From the NCBI RefSeq assembly GCF_018873765.1, contig NC_057925.1:61516970-61580969 (forward strand): DNA of 64,000 nt, read 5' to 3'. Positions 1 through 10,955 of this stretch are shown here, piece after piece. Source of the stretch: Telopea speciosissima. Its lineage: Eukaryota; Streptophyta; Magnoliopsida; Proteales; Proteaceae. Both the position numbers and the translations under genes were made by a program. The notes beneath the pieces are model-generated. The model had not been told where the DNA came from. It was given only the letters and a program-made list of their open reading frames with translations, and searched no databases. Numbering within the stretch: the stretch's first letter is position 1; the number at the start of each line of letters is the position of its first letter.

Positions 1-1187
1 AAGTATTGATTGTTACAGCAGATTCCTGAAGAAGAAGAAAACTCTGGTTCTTGTGATTGCTTGATTCGTGTTTGCCACTTCGATAAACATAGCCTGAAGG
101 TAAACAATATTAGATTGTATCTACTCTTATTCGAAGTGTAGAAAGTCTTTGCAGAGTGATGAAACTCATTTATGGATAAAAACAATTGTCATAATGTTCT
201 TATATTTAAACCTTTTGGTTTCAACATCTCTTACAGTGCTTTGAAAATCCTTTTCTCTTTATCATTCACAAAGGCGAGACTTTAGCGGAAATTAAAGTAC
301 GTCTACAAAAGAAATTGAATGTTGCAAACAAAGAGTTTGTTAAGGTATCTTTTTCTTCTTTATTTTTTTACTTGCTTTTTAATTGTGGGAGTATGTCTAG
401 TGGATCCCAATCCAGATTTTTTTGCTGTAAAGGCTTAGCGCTATCTATCCACGTTAAGTACCCCATTAGTGGTGGGTCTAAAATATTTATTAACAAAATT
501 AACTAAAGGCTTTAGGGGAAGTGGTTCGACTGATGGTTTGCAGGATCCGGGTAATAGACAAAACTTTACGAGTGGATGTTAAGGGGGGGGGGGGGGGAAT
601 ATATGTTTATCCCTTTTGATATCTTCCTCGCACCTCTGTTGACACGTACAAGAAATGAAGTATCACAAACCATCATAAACAACTTCTTGTGGGGGTCTTG
701 CCATGTAGAGCAATCTTATCTTCCCCTACCCCCCACCCCACCCCAATTTGATAGGTAAGGGGATTGAAAGCATAGTTCAGAATAAATGGTTGCACATTAA
801 CTCCTAAGATGTATTCCATAATATGAGAAAAATGATTTTCTTCTAAGTACATCTAACAAATTTTTTTTTTTCCGTTTGGTTCAGTGGACTTCTGCATTTT
901 TTCAGTTTGATATTCCCGAGTATCTTATAGATTCTGACATTGTAGCCAGTTATTTTAAGGTAGGGTCGTTTGAAGCTATTATTTTCAACATACTTTGTTT
1001 TCGTCCTCCATTATATTCCTGGTTAATTGATATATTTTTTTTATTCCATCTTCAGAAAAGCGATAGATTTGCAGCTTCGTCGGAATATCTTGGATTGGTG
1101 CACTCTCACAGAACTCATAATAGGGTACATGAGGCCAATCAGGTAAAAGTGCAAGATCCCGGAGGGATCACGAATTTTGATGATTAG
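1..1187 (+). CDS. Ubiquitin carboxyl-terminal hydrolase 12/13-like, C-terminal exons (5' part outside window)
   Basis: Four exons can be read: 19-99, 237-344, 885-959 and 1056-1187 (stop TAG 1185-1187), all joining in frame through GT-AG introns. The predicted pieces include IPEEEENSGSCDCLIRV, HKGETLAEIKVRLQKKLNV, IPEYLIDSDIVASYF and EYLGLVHSHRTHNRVHEANQ. They match, in order, the extreme C-terminus of plant UBP12/UBP13 (the USP7-type C-terminal ubiquitin-like region), which in those proteins reads around GETL-EIK-RIQKKL, RPEYLQDSDIV and EQYLGLEH. The catalytic USP core and MATH domain would lie left of the window. The sequence is clearly divergent: the stretch before EYLGL is altered and shortened, and the protein ends with an unrelated PGGITNFDD tail instead of the usual EKPVKIYN-like end. 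The first bases (1-18) look like the 3' end of an intron. It could be a diverged paralogue or a decaying copy; all four exons are open. Confidence 0.75.
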
Positions 1188-2070
1188 TGATGACTTGGGC
1201 AGATGGCATTGAATATTTTTTGTTTCCTTCTATAGTGTGTGATTTCTAAAAGAGTGCAAAAGTTAGCAGATACTCACGCTATTCCATCACCACACTTGTG
1301 ACCATGTCTCCAAATCTTGCAGAACTCTCATACATCTGAGAAGCGGGTAAAGTGGACGGACCCCTGCCAAAGCCTGGGCTGAATCCTATAGCCTCCAATA
1401 CATGTGGCTGGATGGGCTACTCCTGTTACGTATTATTTAGTTACTTTTTATTTGGAAGGGAAGGGCAAGGTAAGGGGTAAAAATGTCAAACATGTACGCA
1501 AAGAGAGAGAGATACACTGTAGTGGGTAGTTTTGTAAACCAAAAAAATCAATGTTGTCTAATTTTGTTGAGTGAAACAAACACTGGATAGTTTTGTACAG
1601 AACTCAAAAGTGACTAATCCTGTAATATTCCCTATTTTAAAAGCCTCCAATGGCCACACAACATATCCAGTTTGGAATCAACGAAAACTTCTTCTCGGAA
1701 CAATTCCATGCCTCTATTGATTGGAATCCCAACTTCCTACATTCAATTGCCATACAACACCCTGGCTTCTGTCTAGACCTCGTCAACTGCCATACGCTCA
1801 TAATACACCCAAATTTTTCAAAGATGAACTGGTTTTGAAATAGAAGTTGGGTTGTTACGTGCAAAGTAGTCTGAAAATTAAATTTAAAAAAAAAAAAGAG
1901 AGAGAAATGCGGGGAAGGTTAAGGCTGATTTTTGGGTAAAATTTGGGATTTTAAAATTTACTATCCGATTTCAATATGATAGATGTCGACATTCTGAGGA
2001 GAAACTTGAGATGAACCGGGAGATGGGGATATTGAGAGGATAAAATTCCCGGAAACCCCCCAATTTCATG
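1188..2070. other. Intergenic, no gene seen
   Basis: 3' flank of the UBP12/13-like gene. The short open frames around 1637-1864 resemble no known family and lack splice-site context. I see nothing else here. Confidence 0.5.
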
Positions 2071-2217
2071 GAAATTATCTCCTCCAGTTTCCCTCCTGGC
2101 CTAGTTCCCCATTCTCTTTAATAAGGGGGGGGAGTTTGGACTCCACCCGGGCAGGGGTAGGGTGGTCATTGCCCCCTTCTTATGCGGACTACGGAACTGG
2201 GCCAGGATAAAGATTTC
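2071..2217. mobile_element. Palindromic MITE, MULE-like
   Basis: The ends are inverted: GAAATTATCTCCTCC at the left and GGATAAAGATTTC at the right, with a shared inner GGCC(T/C)AGTTCC block. The flanks carry a 10-bp near-duplication, CAATTTCATG (2061-2070) and CAATTTCACG (2218-2227). A run of nine or more G lies in the centre. The length (147 bp), lack of coding capacity and 9-10-bp target duplication fit a non-autonomous Mutator-like element. Related ends recur at 26391, 29168 and 29475. Confidence 0.6.
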
Positions 2218-2227
2218 CAATTTCACG

Positions 2228-4000
2228 CCGTCAATGATTATTATAATTTTACCCAAAATAAAAAGAGACTCAATGATCCGCCTCATTAGATTTATACAAA
2301 ACACCCTCCGTAGTCTCATCATTTATGTATAACCTACTGTTGGCTCACGGTGTTAGTGAGCTATTAGTTTTGAAAGTAAAAAACTTACCTTTTTACTTTA
2401 ATAACTTATTTTAAGTACTATTTGACCTTTATATACGTTCTTCTCCTACAAACGTGAAATCCCTAAATCGATTTAGGGTTTTGAGCAACACCATTTTCGG
2501 CGAAAGTGCAGAAGACCAAAATTTCTCCGGCGGAGTTCCCTGGCCCAGCCACCCTCCGGGTGAAGGTCAGTTTAACGCGTTATTTGCATTTTTTGTTCAT
2601 GCTTTCATCAATCCTTCTCTCTCTCTCTCTCTTCCTATTGTTGATTCAAGTTCACTGATGGAACCAGATCTGGATTGAACTCATTTTTTTGCTTTTTATG
2701 TACATCGTTTAACTGTGTGTAGAAGACTGTAGAATGTATCCATAAATTTGTCCATGAAACCAATTGGGGGATATATAGGATGCTGTATTCAACGAAATTT
2801 CTTAGTTTCTGTGATTCCTTTTTTATTTTTGGGGGATGATGCTTTTGATTAATTTGATGTGTTTTGGGTCCTCTGAATTGCAATGGATGTTGCGAGCCAT
2901 GGGGTTAGCTTAGATACTGTCTCACATCCATATTGCTTGAAAAATGCAATTGGGAACTGCTTTCTGGTGATGATCAGAATGAGTGAGAGGAGATGGTGAG
3001 GTCCTGACTGAATTGGGGTTTTTTCTACCCAGATATTCTTGCAATGGTTGTAGGATTAGATGGGGATTATAGCCATGTTGTCTCCCAATAGAGGTGAGAT
3101 GGAACCAGCTAGGGAATTGGGAAATCCCTTGAATAGCATGAATTTGGATGAACTGGTAAAACAGAATCAGGTTGTCCCTAATGCTTCTACAGAAAAACTG
3201 TTGTTGAAACAGATAACAGGCGAAGTAAAACAGAGATAAAGTGAAAAAGCTCACTGATTTTACTTCAATGAGAACAGATGCACCAGGACATAGAGTGGCC
3301 TCTGAACTTGCATGTATAACCTGTCTACAAAATGCATGAACTGATCATAATGGGTTTCATGCCTGTGTCTACCATTTAAAGATGATGCAAGTTCATGGGA
3401 AGCACTCTAGCTTACTTACTAGAGAAATGATTGAGATAACACTGCATGCATATGACAATAATAAAAGGAGCCAAAAAACTCAAAACTGAGAGATAAAAAG
3501 AGAAATTTTATACCTATAAAAATTGTGATCAGAATGGATTGGAATTCTGGTTGAAGTTCCCATTGGAACAGGCTACCAACTGTCAAAATATGAAAATCTT
3601 AGAGTAAATAGCAGGTGCAACAGTAAATTCCTAGTGTCAGTTGGACCTTTATCCAACAAACTAGAAATCAGAGATTCAAAACCAGAACTTGAAGGGTAAT
3701 ACAAAAATTTAGAGAATAGCCAGAATAGAGATCAGGTGTGTAATTTCAAGCTAAACAGAGTATGAGGTAGAGAGATGTGAGAGATTAAACTAGCAAAAAT
3801 AACTAGAAAACATGGGACTAATTTGCTTTTAAATGTCATATTCCTTTTACACCCTAGTGAGGTATTCTGATCTCAAACTCACACAGCCCTGGAACCACTG
3901 CAATTGTATGGACTCACACACTCTTGGAACTCAACATTTTTATCTCTTTTGCATTGTTTACTAGTTCTACATATGATATTTTCCATGTTTGTTGTTGCAG
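2228..4000. other. Possible leader/intron of the broken GRF gene; no coding region recognised
   Basis: Around 2420-2680 the sequence looks like a plant promoter and 5' leader: a TATA-like TTTATATAC near 2430, a CT-rich stretch at 2612-2632 and short ATG-started frames. The rest is AT-rich with no family resemblance. Position 3991-4000 (GTTGTTGCAG) is a good 3' splice site for the pseudogene that follows, so much of this stretch may be its 5' exon and intron. Confidence 0.3.
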
Positions 4001-4377
4001 AAAAAATTATATCAACATCGACTGTGAATGAGAGCAACCAAGGTTCATGTTTGTATTTGAACCTACAATATAGATATCATAGAAGGACATTAGTGAGAAT
4101 ATCAGAGTCTATACAAAACAAGAATAGGTGGTACTACTGTTGCCAAGATACACCTAACGGATGTGGATTCTTCAAATAGTGTGACTCAACAAATGCACCA
4201 ACAGTATTGCCCACAACCAGAGACCATCCCCATGAGGTTGTAATTGAAAAAAATCGAGAAGATCAACAAAGTGGGGAAGAGATGCGTGGTTTGAAGGAAA
4301 GATTGAAGGATTTGGAGAACTCTTTTGGAATACTAAAGATTGCAATAACAGCTTTGGTTGGGTTGATCTTTGTATAG
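4001..4377 (+). pseudogene. GRF-type zinc-finger protein remnant with in-frame TAG
   Basis: Reading the frame from the 3' splice site at 4000, the exon contains NKNRWYYCCQDTPNGCGFFK followed by TAG (4177-4179) and then CDSTNAP in the same frame. Plant GRF zinc fingers read ...RWYYCC...CGFFKWCD..., so the TAG sits where the family has TGG (Trp): a single-base nonsense change. After the stop the frame stays open and encodes a charged coiled-coil-like stretch (GLKERLKDLENSFG) and a hydrophobic C-terminal segment (ILKIAITALVGLIFV), ending at TAG 4375-4377. This is the layout of the small plant GRF plus C-terminal transmembrane proteins. The N-terminal cysteine pair expected in a GRF finger is not clear, so the domain is probably damaged there too. 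These proteins often ride in or near transposons, so host function is doubtful. Confidence 0.6.
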
Positions 4378-4804
4378 TTTGTGAATAAATGATGAAAGTA
4401 AGTTTGTGGTATCTTTGTAATGTTGTTTGTTTAAAATTGACAAAAGCAAGTAATAAGGTTTCTCTTTTGAATTTGAGTGGGACCAAACTCTAGTTCTTTT
4501 GAAATTATTTAAATTTCATTAGCTTTGCGTACATGAACCTTTGTTTTCAAACAAACAACATTTCAGCATAGAGATGACAATAGGACAAACCTGGATTAGA
4601 ACCATGATCATACTAGGGATGAATGAAAATACAATGTTTTTGAGCCTGTGCAATAAAATATGGGTATTTATAATGACACAGGAGTCTAATCACAAAATAA
4701 AATCACTGAGGTTGAGGAAAACTGTTTTTTGTTTTTTGTCCGTAAAAAAACAATAAGCATGACAAGACAAGAAATAGGGATGGTTTCATGATTTTAAAGA
4801 AAAG

Positions 4805-5030
4805 GGTAATGGATTGGTTGTATCAGCCGATCTATATCGATGGAACTGATCTAATTAGGAGTAAATATGTCTACAAAGTTGATTTTCGATCGAAATTGAG
4901 GTAGAATCATCCAATTTGATCTGATATGACTGATTTGTATCAATATTGCTATCAATATTGGTATCGATATTGATCAAAACCGATTCAAATTTTGATACTA
5001 CTTTTTAAAACCATGTATGGTTTGATAGGT
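4805..5030. repeat. Degenerate GATC/CGATAT-rich dispersed repeat
   Basis: A stretch dense in words such as GATCTATATCGATGG, TATTGGTATCGATATTG and ATCAAAACCGATTC. The same kind of sequence returns at 7030, 25860, 42220, 45480, 46130 and 54500. There are no open frames and no clear ends. Confidence 0.45.
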
Positions 5031-5140
5031 ATTTGAACTTCTGGTTCAATCCGACTAGAGCTACAAAAGTAAACCTTTTCATAAACCATAGAAGTAATAG
5101 AGTAGTTTGGGATTAGATTTTCCTTAACCCAAGGTGAATG

Positions 5141-6830
5141 TGTTGGTCAAACAACGGTCCAGGGATCAAACCATGGTTCCCTAGGAAAACCAATAAACAG
5201 AAAAATTAGGGTTTTGCAAACCCTGGGTTATCCCATGGTGTCACATGGGTGCCCCATTTAATTTTAGGGTTTTTCATGGTCGTCCATGGGAACCCTGGTG
5301 CATCCCTATTAGGGTTTTTCCTTTCCTATTGCGCAGCGAAAATTAATCGATTCGAGTTTCTCCCCCGGAGAAATTCATCTCTAGTCCATCACATGGCAAG
5401 AGGGATCCATCCCATACTCGAATGCGCAGTGAAAATTAATCGATTCGAGTTTCTTTCGCATCCCATAAATATTAATAATCAATTAACAGAAGGAATTAAT
5501 AAAGAACTGCTAACCTGGTGAGCCTCAAGTGTTGCTCCTCCAATAGACAGTGGGTGAAGGCAAACAGATCTGAACCTCCAATGGTGCTACCAAGGTTCTA
5601 CACGCCAATCCCAGATGCCCTCAAACTCCTCAGCACAGATCTAGGATTTCACAAACCCTAACTCTCAAACACAGGTGAGAGAAGCAAGAAGAAGAAGAGA
5701 GATCATAAGAGGGAGAGAGATAAATCAAAAACGTAGGAGAGAGAGTGTCTGCTCCAAAAACGTGGAGAGCTTCCTCTTCTGCGTTTTTTGGTCCCCTATT
5801 TATAATAATAGGGTTTAATTAAATCCTAGATAAATTTAATAGAGCCCTAGTGAGAGTCTGACTCTCTCTCTCTCAGTCTGATAGTTCTGTTTAAACTCAA
5901 AGTGTTACACAGGTGAAGAAGTAGAATATAATAGGGAAAGTATTAATTAGATTCTTTATTTAATTATTAATGGATAATTACAATTAACACCAAATCCATT
6001 AATTAAATAAAGAGCCAATTAAATTAGCAAATTCCAAATAACTCCCTATATGATAACAATTTATCATATACAACCCCCTCACTAATCAACACCATCATTA
6101 TAGAATCTAGGGCATGTACTGCCAAACCCCAATCCATAGTACATGTCCATATAAGAGCGTTTGTGCATCCGATCGGGTCCCGCAAAACTCGATAAAACAC
6201 TTTATTTGAAATAACTATAAATAATGTATCATTTTATGTAAAATAAATTTTGCAAAATCATTTCCAAAACGGTACTGGATCTAGATTCTGATCCGACCAT
6301 GCACAGACAGTCTCTATTTTGGTGTTCCCCAATCGGGCAGTGGTGACCGTGTTGGAAAACTCCTTCACTCACAAAGTGTTCACGCATTCCTAGAACACCG
6401 GTTCTGACTCGTTTGAGTCTCAGTCATTGATGAACCAAAGAATGCGATCACACTTTGCAGTGACAGGGTTCCCTCAGGTATAGGGTGTCGATGACACATG
6501 TCTATCCCTTCCTACATCTGGCAGTAATACATGAGGGAATCGACAAAGTAGATTCTTCGCCAATGCACACATCAAACATGTGAGCACTTGCATTCGTACC
6601 CTGATATCACATGTCTAGGCATATCCAATGCGGCGACCATATGATAAGGGTGCCCAGCCCAAACCCTAGTCGTGACTACCATTTTAAGTATAACTTACGG
6701 ACACATCATGATGAAAAAAGTTTATATCGCATGTGACAATATTAAACTAAAATGTATAACTGTTCAATACAAAGGTGAATCGGGTTTAACCGAACCAAAC
6801 CGGATTTGATGGACACACACTTGTCCAACA
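5141..6830 (-). mobile_element. Solo LTR of an LTR retrotransposon (1,690 bp)
   Basis: The element begins TGTTGGTCAA and ends TTGTCCAACA: inverted TGTTGG...CCAACA termini as in an LTR. It is flanked by a perfect 5-bp target duplication, GAATG at 5136-5140 and at 6831-6835. Orientation is inferred from a strong TATA box on the minus strand (TATAAATAGGGG, complement of about 5793-5804), which puts U3 at the right. It contains no gag/pol coding sequence and there is no second LTR nearby, so it is a solo LTR left by LTR-LTR recombination. A direct duplication of a word containing GAAAATTAATCGATTCGAGT occurs inside (about 5337 and 5432). The exact family is not recognised. Confidence 0.85.
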
Positions 6831-7029
6831 GAATGAGAATCCACTAACCAAGGGAACATATTAAAATCCTATAAGTTGTTTGTGAACCCTAGGATGGTGT
6901 GGTTTTCCTTCAAGGTGTGGTGCATTGGTGAATGAAAACTTTCTCCATTATAGATTATAAGTATTGTCTGAGAATATATCTCGATGCAAATATCATTATA
7001 TCAAAATGCTATAGTCTTGAGAATGGTTT

Positions 7030-7230
7030 GTAGTCTCGGATCGGATTGGCCGATTCGATCGGATCGAAATCAATCGAAGTCGATCTCGAATCTTGATCAA
7101 TACAATATTGATCCAATGGTATGGCCAAAGGTTAGAATGTAAATGAAATTTGATTTCATTTAAATAGTAGGTGTAAATCTATCTGATACGAATGGATCGG
7201 TATCGACCTTGACTGATCCCAGGATTAAGA
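7030..7230. repeat. Degenerate GATC-rich dispersed repeat
   Basis: Contains CGGATCGGATTGGCCGATTC, GATCGGATCGAAATCAATCG and GGATCGGTATCGACC. CGGATCGGATTGGCCGAT also occurs in the copy at 25860. Confidence 0.5.
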
Positions 7231-7559
7231 ACCATGGTCCTGAATATATTCCAAATAGCGGCTTTCTTTAGGCTATGTTGGACGCTGAAAAAGAAAAGAA
7301 AAAAAATTTTAAAATTTTTTTAATTTGAGAAAAGAGGTTGGTAGGCACAAAAATGAATCATTGGGTCATCTTGATTTTTGTCCTAGTAATTTTTTTCTTC
7401 TCTTGGCATCCAAACATAGCCTTTGGGTTTTTGGCTTTATGGGCCGAAATCCAGTTGCAGACTAATCGGTCAATCTTAGAAGATAGAAGGATGATTTGGT
7501 AATTAGGTCTCCCCATGTTTCCCACACCTGACACCAGCGACGAAGGATTAGGGTTTCCA

Positions 7560-9296
7560 AATCGCCAATTGCGGACCATTCCACCATTATAAATTCCATC
7601 TAATAGCTCTCCTTTTTGTCGTTCCTACTCTTCTTCTCTAGCTTCTCTTTATCCATTCTAATTTGATTCGTCAGTTCGTTTCCTTACGATCTAAGAAGGT
7701 CAGTGTGTCTTCAGTTCAGAGGACTTCAAGTCTCGGCGAGATAAGTTAATGAATTTAGGGTTTACATAGCCTCGTTCTACAGACTTTATTTATTTTGTTG
7801 TAGTGGTTCAAGTTTTTCTGTTTGATATCAGTGATTTGTTGACCAAATCGTCTATGGTTGGATCTACAGAAACACTTTCTCTTCTACCTCTAGCTTCTGA
7901 GGTCACTTCTTAGTGTTACTTGCAGATCTCCCATTCTCATTCTTTTTTCTGGCGGTGATGATGATTATTATACCATCAAACTATGAAAGCTTTATAAGCT
8001 TGTTGATGTTACTGAAATCATTACTCTCTGAGCCTCTCTGTGTAAACCTGTAGTAATATTCTAAATTCATGTTTTTAGGACATTAGGTTTATTGTGTATT
8101 GGTATTAACTGTGTAGGTAATGGAGAAATAGATGTGAGATAGAGAGAAAGAGAGGGAAAGGCAACAAATTAGAGTCTCTGTTGCGCTCTTTGCTATAGCG
8201 TATTCAGCGCTGTACGTTGCCGATAGAGATCGAGTGGATATTCTGGCATTCGTCGCTTCATCATCGACGTATGCATTCAGATGCTCAAACATTCAATCCC
8301 TCAATTGATTTTCAAGTTTTTTTTTTTTTTTTTTTTCATTTAAACGATTCTACCTCTTCTCTGTTCTGTTTTTTCTAAACAGAGTAGGGTTTGGAAGAAA
8401 TTTAGTAAGGCAAGTCAGCTTCTTGTCTGGATCTTTGTTTTATATGGTTCAGACAATTATATATTCGAAAACTTGCTATACTGAGTCTGCGGTTTCACTC
8501 GCCTGGAACTGAACTGCTGATTTTTCGGGCCCTTTCAACACCGTAACATATTTTCCCTTGAGAAGAAATCATAATCTCTTTTTTGTGGTATCTTTTTTCC
8601 CCCTCTTATCCTGGTTGGAATCTCTGAGATTTTCGATCTGGGTTTTGAAGGTTTTGATCTATATCTAATGTAGAGTTGTATATTTGATTTGAAAAAAGTA
8701 ATTCTATTAGATAAGAATGAAGAGTTATAGGCAAACGCACTCTGTCCCTAAACTATATTCAGTGTTTTGAGGCAATTTCTTCGTTTGCCAGATTAATGTA
8801 TTCTCTTTCCAATTCATTCACCCCATTAGTTTGAGAAGGAAAGGATTGTATTGATCCACCCCTTCTGATTATCTTATTGGGCACATGATTGAAATACATT
8901 CTCTTTCTCATATAGTTTTTTTGTGTTCTTATGAGGTTATTTAACATGTGAAACCCAATTGGATCGGTATTTTTGTCAAGGTATAGGGTTTTATTTTACA
9001 CTGGTGAATGTGAGCCTGTGAGGTAATCTTGCTGGAACAAATAAAGAAACAACACTTTTGATGCAAGTGACTAAACTGTTTCACCCAGTCTCCCAGGATC
9101 TGATAATACATCAGCATAAAAGTTAATATTTGAGGCTTATGCTTTAAATATTGCTCATCGCATTGCTTGTGTGTATGATTGTGTGTATGATTGTTGGACA
9201 GCTGAACGTATATGGTTAATTGATTATAGTGCTTGAAATGGTCTTCAGTATTTTTTTTATTTTTTTATTTTTTTATTTTTTTTTTTTTTATTTTTT
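7560..9296 (+). other. Possible non-coding transcription unit (snoRNA host-like); no protein gene seen
   Basis: A TATA-like ATTATAAATTCC near 7587 is followed by a CT-rich leader and a donor-like AAGAAGGTCAGT near 7694. No reading frame of recognisable family follows, and the sequence is T-rich with long homopolymers (about 8319-8337 and 9250-9292). The only specific signal is the candidate C/D snoRNA at 7951. Whether this is a transcribed unit is inference. Confidence 0.25.
7951..8034 (+). ncRNA. Candidate box C/D snoRNA
   Basis: Box C GTGATGA at 7955-7961 and box D CTGA at 8028-8031 are bracketed by a short terminal stem, GGC (7951-7953) with GCC (8032-8034). A C'-like TGATGT lies at 8004-8009. 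The bases just 5' of box D (8015-8027, AAATCATTACTCT) are antisense to GAGUAAUGAUU, which I recall in plant 18S rRNA upstream of the conserved ACAGGGACAGUCGG segment, giving an 11-nt duplex plus a wobble pair. By the D+5 rule the methylated base would be the U of GAGU. The D' box is poor and the stem is short. The rRNA match is from memory and was not aligned. Confidence 0.4.
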
Positions 9297-9420
9297 AAGT
9301 CAAAAGACATTTTGAGGTGGCGGAGAAGAGGATGTTGGATGTTGGATGTTGAAATGAAACTAACTCCAATACGATCATTTCAACATCCAATATCCTCTTC
9401 TCCAAAATGCCTTTTGACTT
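9297..9420. repeat. Foldback element / hairpin
   Basis: Begins AAGTCAAAAG and ends CTTTTGACTT. The arms (about 50 nt) share GAGAAGAGGAT.TTGGATGTTG with their complement; the left arm carries an extra GGTGGC and an extra copy of TGTTGGA. It could be a small MITE or a young hairpin locus able to give small RNAs. No clear target duplication, because the left flank is a T/A-rich low-complexity run. Confidence 0.5.
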
Positions 9421-9551
9421 CAAAAATATATATACTGAAAGGTCATTTTCAAGCAGTAATCAATGGTGGCATGTCAATCGTTTGAGGTGGCAATCAAAGG
9501 TGCTCCATTATGGATGAATGTTTTGATTATGATTGATTAAAAAAATCAAGA

Positions 9552-9712
9552 CAGACCTAAAATGACATTAGGAGAAGCTGTGAGGAAATACATGCACAGC
9601 TTGGGTTTGTTTCAGATATGATCTTGAATAGAGCTGACTGAATGGCAAAGATCCATGTAGATGTTGATTACATTTAGTTGGGATAAATCTTGGTTTTTTC
9701 CTGTTATCAATT
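9552..9712 (+). mobile_element. RTE-type LINE 3' end, degraded
   Basis: Translation gives RPKMTLGEAVRKYMHSLGL, then, after breaks, IELTEWQ and FSWDKSWF. This matches the C-terminal end of plant RTE-clade LINE polyproteins, which read like LGE-VRKDL-LGL...DRA-W---IHVADP and end shortly after. Several frame breaks are present. It shares its 3' end type with the RTE tail at 45718 and, at the nucleotide level, with the TTG-tailed SINE at 16580. Confidence 0.6.
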
Positions 9713-9946
9713 TATCAGTTAGATGAAAGAGGTTGAGTTTAAATTAAAAGGCAACCTGCTTGTTAAGGTATAATTTGGCTTAACCTTGAAAGACTATCGT
9801 TGCATGATTTGAATATGACAAAAGGTTTCGTGCATGGCTGGTGCATTGTGCATGACAATGCCTACAATTGTTTGGTGGTGATGAGAAACCTTACTGCCCC
9901 ATGAAATGGATGAAGGTATGATTGTGCACTTTACCCGTCAAATATT

Positions 9947-10123
9947 TTTTTTTTTTTTGGTTAATTGGGAGCTTTTACATATATAGCTAATAGAAGAGGG
10001 GGGGGAGATCGAACCGGGAAGGGGTAAGATATTAGCCAAGAGACTTGAATTTGAGACCTCTTGGTGAGCATGGGCATGAAACGCACCATGTCACCAACCG
10101 AGCTAAGCAGTTGTTGGTACCTT
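9947..10123 (-). mobile_element. tRNA-derived SINE
   Basis: On the minus strand it has an A-box-like TTAGCTCGGTTGGTGACATGG and a B-box-like CTCAAATTCAAGTCTC, then an A-rich tail (the T-run at about 9945-9958 on the plus strand). Flanks show a near-perfect duplication: TCAAATATT (9938-9946) and TCAAATTTT (10124-10132). A shorter copy of the same family lies at about 42955-43050. Confidence 0.6.
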
Positions 10124-10572
10124 TCAAATTTTATGTAGGGTAAATTACAAATCACCCTTTAGTTTTCAATCGAAACTCAGATTATCCTTTGGTTTTTTTG
10201 AAAAAGACTCACATGCAAGTTAATATCAAGACGAATTTCATTGGAGAGAAGAAAGAAGAGGTGTATCTACCAACTCCAATCAGAGAAAACCAAGAAAAGC
10301 CAAAGCCTTGCAAAACGTACAACCCAAATTTTAGATGCCCTTAAAATAGTGAAGACAATCAAATGAGAAATCAGAAAACCCATAACCCTTACCAAAACTA
10401 ATGGAACAAACTCCCAACCCAAGAATTGTAGAAATCGAAACCGGCAGAACCAAAACCCTAGAACCATCTCATTTTGGGTTTTCCATTTTAAATTTTATGA
10501 ATTTATCTTTAAGTTACTATCTCTCATGGTAGTGCTTTCTTTTGATTTTCTTTAGTAAATCAAATCTTAGTT

Positions 10573-10797
10573 TTAATAACCATAGGGCCTTCTGTTATTA
10601 ACTAAAGCAAGTTCCCTGGTTCTTCTGCTCTTCTCACGTAGAAGGCATAGAATGTTTTCTATGCACATAGGCGTAATTTTGAATTCAACACCAGAGTAGC
10701 CATCCTTGGCAAGCTCTCTAGTGAGAACCTCGTTGAGCTCCGTAAAGAAAACTCCATCGGCAACAAACGTATGTTTTTTGCTCATCTGAGTTGCCAT
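10573..10797 (-). pseudogene. 40S ribosomal protein S3 retro-pseudogene (N-terminal part)
   Basis: On the minus strand the frame starts at ATG 10795-10797 with MATQMSKK, then [19 protein letters not shown] and [13 protein letters not shown]. This is the well-conserved start of plant cytosolic ribosomal protein S3 (uS3; about 235 residues). After residue 43 the match breaks: roughly 12 residues of the KH-domain segment are missing ([17 protein letters not shown]), and the frame stops after 74 codons. No introns are seen in the matching part, so it looks like a processed, 3'-truncated copy. Not functional. It lies about 160 bp from the inverted kinase-gene copy at 10956. Confidence 0.85.
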
Positions 10798-10955
10798 TCT
10801 TTGAGGAATTATGTGATTTTCGTTCCCAAATGAAGCAACAAAAGGATGCAGGATTTCTTTTCAGTTTCTTTTCGTGGGGTTATTGAAACCCTAAGTAAAG
10901 AGAAGTAGAGGCGGTGGCGGTGCTGCTAGTGAAGTTGCAGGGAAGGAGGTGGGGG

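Noticed and set aside
2454..2678. ATG-started frame after a TATA-like box
   Set aside because: Low complexity (Ser/Leu from CT repeats) and no homology. Better explained as leader sequence of the GRF locus.
10139..10250. GGGTAAATTACAAATCACCC, resembling the left TIR of the 23722 MULE
   Set aside because: No matching right terminus or target duplication was found up to 11.6 kb, so I do not claim that a MULE carried the RPS3 and kinase fragments.
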